From: Mycobacterium sp.
GTDB taxonomy: Bacteria > Actinomycetota > Actinomycetes > Mycobacteriales > Mycobacteriaceae
DNA: 5,011 nucleotides
Reading direction: 5' to 3'
NCBI GenBank assembly: GCA_029256565.1
Contig: JAQSXQ010000214.1
Span: 1-5,011, forward strand
Positions within the stretch are counted from its first letter, which is position 1, and every line of letters starts with the position of its first letter. Below, in pieces: positions 1 through 5,011 of this stretch. The position numbers and the translations under genes were made by a program. Below the pieces are notes generated by a model. It was not told the origin of the DNA. It saw only the letters and a program-made list of their open reading frames with translations, and did not search any database.

Positions 1-564
1 CAGCGGGAGCAGCGTCACCAGCGAGCCGGCGAACAGCAGCGGCGTCCACGACCAGCGCAGGACCGGGATGGCCGCGATGGTGACGATGGCGGCCAGCGCC
101 GCCGTCCAGCGCCACAGCCCCGCGGTCTCGACGAGACCGGCGACCGACCAGATCGACGACGGACTGAGCTGCGGGGTCAGCGGCTGACCGGTGACGTCGG
201 AGACGGTCAGCGGCACCAGCAGCGCTGCGCACACCGCCCACGTCCCGGAGGCCACGGTGCCGATGCGCAGCGCGCGGTACCCGGCGACGTCGAGCACGCC
301 GCTGGTCTGCGGCGGCACCAGGAAGGCGGCGAACAGGAAGGAGCCGACCGCCACGACGGCGGCGATCTCACCGGCAGCCCGCACGAACGGCAGGCCGTAG
401 CTCGTGATCGGACCCGGATCGGGCAGCCCGGTGGCGGTGAGCGCGTCAGCCAGCGCGAGCGCGCCCAGCCCCGCGGCGGTGCACCCGGCGAGCAGTGCGA
501 CGGCCACCAGGATCGGGCCGACCGCACCACGGCGGGTACTCGGCGGCGCGGTGGTGGTGGTCAT
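1..564 (-). CDS. CopD-type / cytochrome c oxidase assembly integral membrane protein (3' part beyond window)
   Basis: Only the first 188 codons are visible; the frame is open to the window edge. The protein starts MTTTTAPPSTRRGAVGP and then becomes strongly hydrophobic, with likely membrane helices at about residues 16-38, 64-83, 103-121 and 154-188 (the last probably two short helices). The stretch around residues 55-100 (SYGLPFVRAAGEIA, then FLVPPQ and GYRALR) resembles the N-terminal half of the long mycobacterial membrane proteins annotated as bifunctional copper resistance D / cytochrome c oxidase assembly (CtaG-like), the family I recall as M. tuberculosis Rv0102. In that family the CopD domain is linked to copper handling and the C-terminal CtaG-like domain, off-window here, to oxidase assembly. 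The start is well bounded: the in-frame codons between this ATG and the upstream in-frame TGA (598-600) contain no other start. The ribosome site is weak (GGTGG almost touching the ATG). It lies 33 bp behind plsB, so it may share that transcript. The family call rests on recall of sequence style, not a search. Confidence 0.8.
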   Translation of the reverse strand, partial: MTTTTAPPSTRRGAVGPILVAVALLAGCTAAGLGALALADALTATGLPDPGPITSYGLPFVRAAGEIAAVVAVGSFLFAAFLVPPQTSGVLDVAGYRALRIGTVASGTWAVCAALLVPLTVSDVTGQPLTPQLSPSSIWSVAGLVETAGLWRWTAALAAIVTIAAIPVLRWSWTPLLFAGSLVTLLPL

Positions 565-587
565 GCCACCAGGGTATTGCGGTGCGG

Positions 588-600
588 TGACCGACGGTCA
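588..600. repeat. 13-bp inverted repeat at the plsB stop codon
   Basis: TGACCG and CGGTCA flank a single central base, forming a perfect 6+1+6 palindrome that includes the plsB stop codon and most of the short gap before the membrane protein gene. The one-base centre makes an RNA hairpin of this size unlikely and no T-run follows, so it is not a convincing terminator. It could be a small operator or chance. Confidence 0.35.
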
Positions 601-2970
601 TTCGGCGGCTGAACGCCGCCTCGACTCCCGGGCCAGGAACTGCTGCCGCGACACCGTCTCCACGGTGCTCATGTCCTCGAGGATGCCGCGCAGTTCCTTC
701 CGGAACGCGGCCCGTCGGTCGGCCAGGTCAGCTGCCGGTTCGAGGAGTCGTTGGTCGGCACAGACCTGTCGCGCCGTCGCGAACAGCAGCGCCGACACCG
801 ACTCGTTGCTACGCACCCTGCCTTGGGCGACGTACTGGTTGCCGACGCCAAGCGCGCGGCGGGTCAGATCCTTCTCGTCGATCTCGGCAGGCGCGTCGCG
901 CAGCACGTCGGCGACGATCCCGTAGGCCTCGAAGAACGGCCGCAGGAGAGCGCCGGCGACCAGCGGGCGCTTGTGTCGCAGCATCTCCTCGATGCGCTCG
1001 CGCCCCGCCGCGAAGTCGCCCTCCCAATCGGGGGTGCCGCCGTGTGGTGCACCCGCTTCGGTGCGGGCGAGCCATGACATCTCCTCGGCGACGTGCGCGC
1101 GGAAGGCCGCGGAGTCGGCGAAGTAGAAGTCGAACTTCAACAGGGCGCGCAGGCGCATCGCCTGTGACCAGAACGCATCGAGGCGGTCGCCGTCGACGCG
1201 GGCCGCATGCGCGAGGGCGAGGTCGACGATCGACGTCTCGAGGAACGCGTCGATGAGCGTGTTGCGGTAGAACGCCGCCTCGTGCTCGTCCTCGGGGGCG
1301 ATGAGCCACACCGGTTCCCGTCCCCCGTCGATGCGGGTGACGGGGTGGCGGTTGGACAGCGCGTCGACCGCCGCACGCACCCCATCGGGAGTGCGGAGGC
1401 GCAGGGCACTGTTCGTCATCGGCGTCTGCTTGCGCTCGAGGTAGTCCAGTGAGTCCTGCAGCGTGTGGCACAGCTGATCGAGGGTGAGTGCGACACCGCG
1501 CGTGGTGAGCAGCAGCGCGGACACCAGCGCGGACGCGTTGACCGGGGTGGCGCGCAGGATGCGCCAGGCCACCTCGAACGCCATCTTCTGCAGTGCAAGG
1601 CGTTTGGCATCCTCGTCGGTGGTCATCGTGCCGTGTGGCTCACCGAGGTACTCGCGCATCGACACCGCTTCGGGGAAGCGGACGTAGATCTTGCCGTAGT
1701 TGCGGTCGCCCTGGGCCTTGATGAAGTTGTACATCCACGACAGGCCCTCGGGCGTCTTCTCGCCGCCGCGGGCATACGCCGCGTACTCCGCCGTCTCGTG
1801 CAGCTGGTCGAAGCTGATGGACACCGGCTGCAGCAGGATGTCGTCACTGCGGCCGTCGAGGTACGCGTCGGCGACGTAGGCCAGCAGACCGAGCTTGGGC
1901 GGCAACATCTTTCCGGTGCGCGACCGCGTGCCTTCGATCGACCAGCTGAGGTTGAACCGCTTCTCGACGATGTATCCGACGAACTGCCGCAGCACGTACT
2001 TGTACAGCGGGTCGTCGAGCCGGCGCCGGATGAAGATGACCCCGGAGTGCCGCATGAGCGGTCCCATGGCGCCGAACGACAGGTTGATGCCGGCGAAGGT
2101 GTGCACCGGCGGCAGCCGATTCTCCTGCATGGCTACCGGCACGATGACGCCGTCGAGATACGAACGGTGCGAGAACAACAGCACGGCCGGATGGGTCTCC
2201 AGCGCCTTGCGCATGGATTCGACCTGGCTGCGGTCGTAGTCGATGTTGGGGTCGAACCCGCGGCTGAAGATCGCCCGCCCGAGCGACGGGATCAGGTCGA
2301 CCGAGAATCGGCTCCACCCGGTCGACAGTTCGTCGAGCATCTCGCCGGCCTTGTCGACGGTGGCGTCGGGAATCTTCTCGAGCCCCTCGCGGAAGCGCGC
2401 GGATGCCAGCATCTCGGGCTTCACCAGCCGGGGTGACTTGTATTCGGGTCCGAGCAGCCGCAATTCGACGCGCTCGATGGCCAGGCTGGCCCGCCGCAGC
2501 ACGAAGTGCGCGAACTCGCGCGGGTTCTCGGCGACCGTGGTGTCGCTCCACTGTCGGCGTAGCTCGGAGACCTTGGCGGGCTCACCGGCCACCACGCGGG
2601 CGCGCGCCGGGTCACGCTTGAGGATGCGGCGCTGCAGGGCGGTCGGCGGCCGGTAGGTGTCGCGGCCCGACAGGAACGACACCACCTTCGATCGGGTCGG
2701 TAGACCGCCGGGAATCCAGAACACCCGCGACGGCACGACCGACCTGTCCTCGTCGGCCTCGAGCAACTCCACGAGCCTGGCCAGCACCGCTCCCGGCGGA
2801 TCGCCGTCGGGGAGTTCCAGGACTTCGATGCGAGCATCCGGATGCTTGTCGCGCTGCTCGTCGAGCCAGTCGTCGAGCAGTCGCCGTTCGGCGGGCGACC
2901 CGACGGACGCGAGGACCAGCGCGTCGCCGGTCGGGTTGAAGGTGGCGTACTCGTCGACCGACGGCTTCAC
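598..2970 (-). CDS. plsB: Glycerol-3-phosphate 1-O-acyltransferase (PlsB/PlsB2 type)
   Basis: This membrane-associated enzyme transfers an acyl group to glycerol-3-phosphate to give lysophosphatidic acid, the first step of phospholipid and triacylglycerol synthesis. The 790-residue product is close to the length I recall for M. tuberculosis PlsB2 (789). The LPLAT acyltransferase motifs are intact: motif I FSHRSYLDG with the catalytic H268-x4-D273 pair, motif II GVIFIRRR with arginines at 315-317, and motif III SIEGTRSRTGK with E346-G-T-R349. Before the catalytic core lies the conserved actinobacterial stretch KSPRLVKPEML. After it comes a long, mostly helical region of about 400 residues typical of PlsB rather than the short PlsC enzymes. 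I chose the GTG start because it overlaps the stop of plsC (GTGA), has AAGGGA 5 nt upstream, and gives the expected length. The frame is open a further 73 codons upstream, but that stretch is low-complexity and lies inside plsC. Substrate is inferred from family membership and the neighbouring plsC. Confidence 0.95.
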   Translation of the reverse strand: MKPSVDEYATFNPTGDALVLASVGSPAERRLLDDWLDEQRDKHPDARIEVLELPDGDPPGAVLARLVELLEADEDRSVVPSRVFWIPGGLPTRSKVVSFLSGRDTYRPPTALQRRILKRDPARARVVAGEPAKVSELRRQWSDTTVAENPREFAHFVLRRASLAIERVELRLLGPEYKSPRLVKPEMLASARFREGLEKIPDATVDKAGEMLDELSTGWSRFSVDLIPSLGRAIFSRGFDPNIDYDRSQVESMRKALETHPAVLLFSHRSYLDGVIVPVAMQENRLPPVHTFAGINLSFGAMGPLMRHSGVIFIRRRLDDPLYKYVLRQFVGYIVEKRFNLSWSIEGTRSRTGKMLPPKLGLLAYVADAYLDGRSDDILLQPVSISFDQLHETAEYAAYARGGEKTPEGLSWMYNFIKAQGDRNYGKIYVRFPEAVSMREYLGEPHGTMTTDEDAKRLALQKMAFEVAWRILRATPVNASALVSALLLTTRGVALTLDQLCHTLQDSLDYLERKQTPMTNSALRLRTPDGVRAAVDALSNRHPVTRIDGGREPVWLIAPEDEHEAAFYRNTLIDAFLETSIVDLALAHAARVDGDRLDAFWSQAMRLRALLKFDFYFADSAAFRAHVAEEMSWLARTEAGAPHGGTPDWEGDFAAGRERIEEMLRHKRPLVAGALLRPFFEAYGIVADVLRDAPAEIDEKDLTRRALGVGNQYVAQGRVRSNESVSALLFATARQVCADQRLLEPAADLADRRAAFRKELRGILEDMSTVETVSRQQFLARESRRRSAAE

Positions 2971-4640
2971 GGCCGTCCCTTCGCGGTCGCGCCCGAACCC
3001 GCTGCCCCCGTTGACTTTTGGGGCTGAGCCTTCTTGGCCGCCGCCTTCTTCACCGGTGTCTTGGCCGCCGCCTTCTTGGCCGGTGCCTTCTTGGCAGCGG
3101 ACTTCCCGGCAGCGGCCTTCTTCGCCGGGGACTTCTCGGCGGTGGTGCGCGAGTACAGCGGCACGTCGGGGATGCCGTCGAACGGCCATTCCCTCAACGT
3201 GTCGAGGTAGAGCTGACGGACCTCGGCGATGCGCTCCGAGAGGTTCTCGTTGGTCCAGTCGTCGACGGGAATCGGCGGGAAGACCGCGATGTCGACGGTG
3301 CCCGGGTTGAACGTGGTGGAGTTCCGGTGCGCGATGACCTCCGCGTTGCGGATGACGATCGGCACGATCGGGATGCCTGCCGACATCGCGATGCGGAAGG
3401 CCCCCTTCTTGAACGGGCCCACCTCGTTGGTGTCCAGCCGGGTGCCCTCGGGCGCGATCATCACCGAAATGCCCTTGCGCGCAAGTTCTTCGATCTTCTG
3501 CAGACCCTCGACGGCTGCCCTGGGATCATCCCTGTCGATGAACGCGGCGTCCATCACCTTGCCGATCGAGCCCATCAACGGGTCGTTCTCGAGTTCCTTC
3601 TTGCCCACCGACGTGAAGTTGTCGCTGATCAACCGACCGGCGATGAACGGGTCGACCTGGTTGCGGTGGTTGAAGAGGAACACCGCCGGCCGCTTGGCCG
3701 TCAGGTTCTCCTCGCCCACCACGTTGAGGTCGATGCCGATCACCGTCATCAGCAGCCTGGTCCACGTGGAGGTGAAGAAGTTGACTCCGGTGCGGCGGTT
3801 GCGCGTCAGCAGTCCCAGCCCGAGCGCTCCGGCGGCGGCCGGTACCAGCGACGCGATGCCCGCGACAGTCCGCAGTTGCGACACGGGACTGCTGCCGCTG
3901 CGGCTGGAGAACCGCAGCACGGGCCACCCGCGCTTCATGGCGACGGCCTGCATCTTGCCACCGGGGTTCGTGGGACGCGGGTTGCCGACCAGGTACATCA
4001 GTGCGACGTCCTCGTCGCCGTCGGCGTAGAAGTAGCTCTTGGCGAGGTCGACGCCGTTCTCCGCGGCGAACGCCTGCACCGCGCGTGCCTTGCCCGGCCC
4101 CCAGATGATCGGCCGCTTCACTTCCCCGGTGATCAGGCCGTTCTCGTCGGTCTCGAACTTGTTGCTGAGGATGTTGTCGATGCCAAGGAACGCGGCGACC
4201 GGCTCGACCTGCACGGTCAGCGCCGACGAGCTGAGCACGACGGTGTGCCCGCGCGCCTGGTGGGCGCGCACCATGTCGCGCATCTCGGGGTAGATGCGCT
4301 GCTCGACGTATTGGACGAACAGGCGCTCGCCGAGTTCCTCGAGGTCGCTGAGCGAGCTGCCGTGCAGCATGCGGGCGCCCTTGCCGATGAGGTCCTCGAA
4401 CTCGGAGCGGCCGAGCTGGTGGTTGAGCCCGGCTTGCACCATGCCGATGAACTCGCCGACGTTCATCTGCCTGCGGCGCAGGCGGTCCTGGGTCATCAGC
4501 ACCCCGGTGAAGCCGGCGACCAGCGTGCCGTCGAGGTCGAAGAACGCGCCGATCCGGGGACCCTCCGGGCTGGCCTGGATCTCGGCCACCGAACCCGGCA
4601 GGCGCAGGGCCCGGCTGGTCTGTCCGTTCTGCGAACTCAT
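2967..4640 (-). CDS. plsC: Fused HAD-family phosphatase / 1-acyl-sn-glycerol-3-phosphate acyltransferase (PlsC)
   Basis: The 557-residue protein has two enzyme domains. Residues ~30-245 are a HAD (subfamily IB-like) phosphatase: motif I FFDLDGTL with nucleophile D35 and acid/base D37, motif II VVLSSS (137-139), lysine K184 in GPGKARAV, and the metal-binding acidic motif YADGDED (D207, D211). A hydrophobic segment at ~259-278 could sit in the membrane. Residues ~290-480 are the acyltransferase: NHRNQVD with H325-x4-D330, AFIDRDD around R370, APEGTR with E398-G-T-R401, and IPIVPIVI. This domain acylates lysophosphatidic acid to phosphatidic acid. Residues ~500-557 form a lysine/alanine-rich tail with repeated AKKA units. 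M. tuberculosis Rv2483c, which I recall as annotated phosphoserine phosphatase / PlsC, shares the fused architecture; the true HAD substrate is unproven and phosphatidic or lysophosphatidic acid is an attractive alternative. The ATG overlaps the stop of the upstream WS/DGAT gene (ATGA), with GGGAG 9 nt before it. Confidence 0.94.
   Translation of the reverse strand: MSSQNGQTSRALRLPGSVAEIQASPEGPRIGAFFDLDGTLVAGFTGVLMTQDRLRRRQMNVGEFIGMVQAGLNHQLGRSEFEDLIGKGARMLHGSSLSDLEELGERLFVQYVEQRIYPEMRDMVRAHQARGHTVVLSSSALTVQVEPVAAFLGIDNILSNKFETDENGLITGEVKRPIIWGPGKARAVQAFAAENGVDLAKSYFYADGDEDVALMYLVGNPRPTNPGGKMQAVAMKRGWPVLRFSSRSGSSPVSQLRTVAGIASLVPAAAGALGLGLLTRNRRTGVNFFTSTWTRLLMTVIGIDLNVVGEENLTAKRPAVFLFNHRNQVDPFIAGRLISDNFTSVGKKELENDPLMGSIGKVMDAAFIDRDDPRAAVEGLQKIEELARKGISVMIAPEGTRLDTNEVGPFKKGAFRIAMSAGIPIVPIVIRNAEVIAHRNSTTFNPGTVDIAVFPPIPVDDWTNENLSERIAEVRQLYLDTLREWPFDGIPDVPLYSRTTAEKSPAKKAAAGKSAAKKAPAKKAAAKTPVKKAAAKKAQPQKSTGAAGSGATAKGRP
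2976..2981 (-). promoter_or_regulatory. Ribosome binding site for plsB
   Basis: On the minus strand AAGGGA lies 5 nt before the GTG at 2970. It is inside the plsC coding end and supports the GTG start that overlaps the plsC stop over the in-frame upstream start at 3189. Confidence 0.65.
3015..3137 (-). repeat. Lys/Ala-rich repeat region encoding an H1-like tail of PlsC
   Basis: This stretch encodes PlsC residues ~502-542, with 14 lysines in 41 residues arranged as AKKA, PAKK and KKAAAK units. At DNA level an 18-bp block encoding KKAAAK occurs twice without mismatch, at 3033-3050 and 3060-3077, a spacing of 27 bp or 9 codons. Partial copies follow to about 3120. The pattern looks like the C-terminal tails of mycobacterial HupB and histone H1. 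Such in-frame repeats can change length between strains by slippage. Confidence 0.85.
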
Positions 4641-5011
4641 TGCGGCGCACTCCCATTCGACGTGTCAGTGGGTTCGTCGGCATCGTCGGTGAACGAGGCC
4701 GGTATGCAGCGGGCGTCGCCGCCGAGCGCGAGCACCTCGTCGAAACCCTCGGCGAGGCAGCGTGCCCACAGATCTGGATCGGTGATCGATGCCTTGTCGT
4801 AGCGGGTCGTGATGGTGCAGTACCCGGCGCGGGACACCAGGACCGCCATCATCGCCACCCCGGGTAGCGGACCGAGACCGTAGTGCCGCACGATCTTCGC
4901 GCCGGCGATGAACGTGTCACCCGGGTAGATCGGGATGTTGCTGGCCTGCACGTCGGAGGCGACGATGGACCCGGCCACCGATTCGAGGACCGCGTCGGGC
5001 AGGAGGCTGAG
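4637..5011 (-). CDS. WS/DGAT-family acyltransferase, C-terminal part (5' part beyond window)
   Basis: This is the last 124 codons of a gene that enters from the right edge. It resembles the C-terminal (DUF1298-like) domain of wax ester synthase / acyl-CoA:diacylglycerol acyltransferases. Visible markers are ASNIP (visible residues 23-27), matching the family's usual SN(V/I)PG stretch, then FIAGAKI, a GPLPGVAMM segment, and CTITTRYD followed by LWARCLAEGFDEVLAL, typical of the branch I recall as M. tuberculosis Rv2484c. The final ~25 residues are an acidic, low-complexity tail. The catalytic HHxxxDG motif lies in the N-terminal half and cannot be checked here. Its TGA overlaps the ATG of plsC by 4 bp, so it is upstream in the same operon. 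In this setting the likely reaction is esterification of diacylglycerol with acyl-CoA to triacylglycerol. Many mycobacterial paralogues have weak or no measured activity, so the function is inferred. Confidence 0.88.
   Translation of the reverse strand, partial: LSLLPDAVLESVAGSIVASDVQASNIPIYPGDTFIAGAKIVRHYGLGPLPGVAMMAVLVSRAGYCTITTRYDKASITDPDLWARCLAEGFDEVLALGGDARCIPASFTDDADEPTDTSNGSAPQ
4650..4654 (-). promoter_or_regulatory. Ribosome binding site for plsC
   Basis: On the minus strand GGGAG lies 9 nt before the ATG at 4640, inside the end of the WS/DGAT gene. Together with the ATGA overlap it supports this start and translational coupling. Confidence 0.55.

Noticed and set aside
565..597. Possible intrinsic terminator between plsB and the membrane protein gene
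   Set aside because: The only inverted repeat has 6-bp arms with a one-base centre, which cannot form a normal hairpin loop, and no T-run follows on the minus strand.
404..925. Plus-strand open frame spanning the plsB / membrane protein junction
   Set aside because: It is Ser/Ala/Arg-rich without motifs and opposes the C-terminus of PlsB and the N-terminus of a clear multi-helix membrane protein.
1465..2436. Plus-strand open frame (323 codons) antisense to plsB
   Set aside because: It has no recognisable domain, skewed composition, and lies wholly opposite the conserved acyltransferase core.
2971..3189. A 73-residue N-terminal extension of PlsB from an in-frame start at 3189
   Set aside because: The extension is a low-complexity G/E/R/K stretch produced by reading the plsC tail repeats in another frame. 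The GTG at 2970 has a good ribosome site, overlaps the plsC stop and gives the expected family length.
3526..4683. Minus-strand open frame (385 codons) overlapping plsC in another frame
   Set aside because: Its Arg/Gly/Ala/Pro-rich translation is a frame-shifted shadow of plsC. The true frame has complete HAD and acyltransferase motifs.
3018..4802. Long plus-strand open frame (594 codons) antisense to plsC
   Set aside because: Long antisense frames are common in high-GC DNA with strong third-position bias. Its translation is Arg/Gly/Leu/Val-rich without recognisable motifs and starts within the reverse of the K/A repeat, while the minus strand carries intact catalytic motifs.

Overview
The window is high-GC, densely coding DNA with every gene on the minus strand. 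The best fit is a mycobacterium, probably a non-tuberculous or environmental species (Mycolicibacterium type). This rests on recognising the glycerolipid cluster that I recall in M. tuberculosis as Rv2484c-Rv2483c-Rv2482c, and on close recall-level similarity of the acyltransferase to mycobacterial PlsB2. No database search was run.

The order of transcription is right to left. (1) 4637-5011 is the C-terminal 124 residues of a WS/DGAT-family (wax ester synthase / diacylglycerol acyltransferase) protein. (2) 2967-4640 is a two-domain protein: an N-terminal HAD-type phosphatase, a hydrophobic segment, a PlsC-type 1-acylglycerol-3-phosphate acyltransferase domain, and an unusual lysine/alanine-rich, histone H1-like tail. 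(3) 598-2970 is a PlsB-type glycerol-3-phosphate acyltransferase of 790 residues, with an inferred GTG start. (4) 1-564 is the first 188 residues of a multi-pass membrane protein of the CopD / cytochrome c oxidase assembly type, cut by the window edge.

The first three genes are joined by two successive 4-bp stop/start overlaps (ATGA at 4637-4640, GTGA at 2967-2970), so they are almost certainly one translationally coupled operon. Together they could make triacylglycerol by the Kennedy route: PlsB acylates glycerol-3-phosphate, PlsC makes phosphatidic acid, the HAD domain might remove phosphate, and the WS/DGAT protein could acylate diacylglycerol. The membrane protein follows after 33 bp and may be co-transcribed, but its function looks unrelated.

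I found no RNA gene, mobile element, CRISPR array, clear promoter or terminator. There is no non-coding stretch longer than 33 bp. I see no wholly undescribed system here. The points most worth a second look are the H1-like tail on the PlsC protein, with its 27-bp-spaced DNA repeat, and the question of what the fused HAD domain really dephosphorylates.
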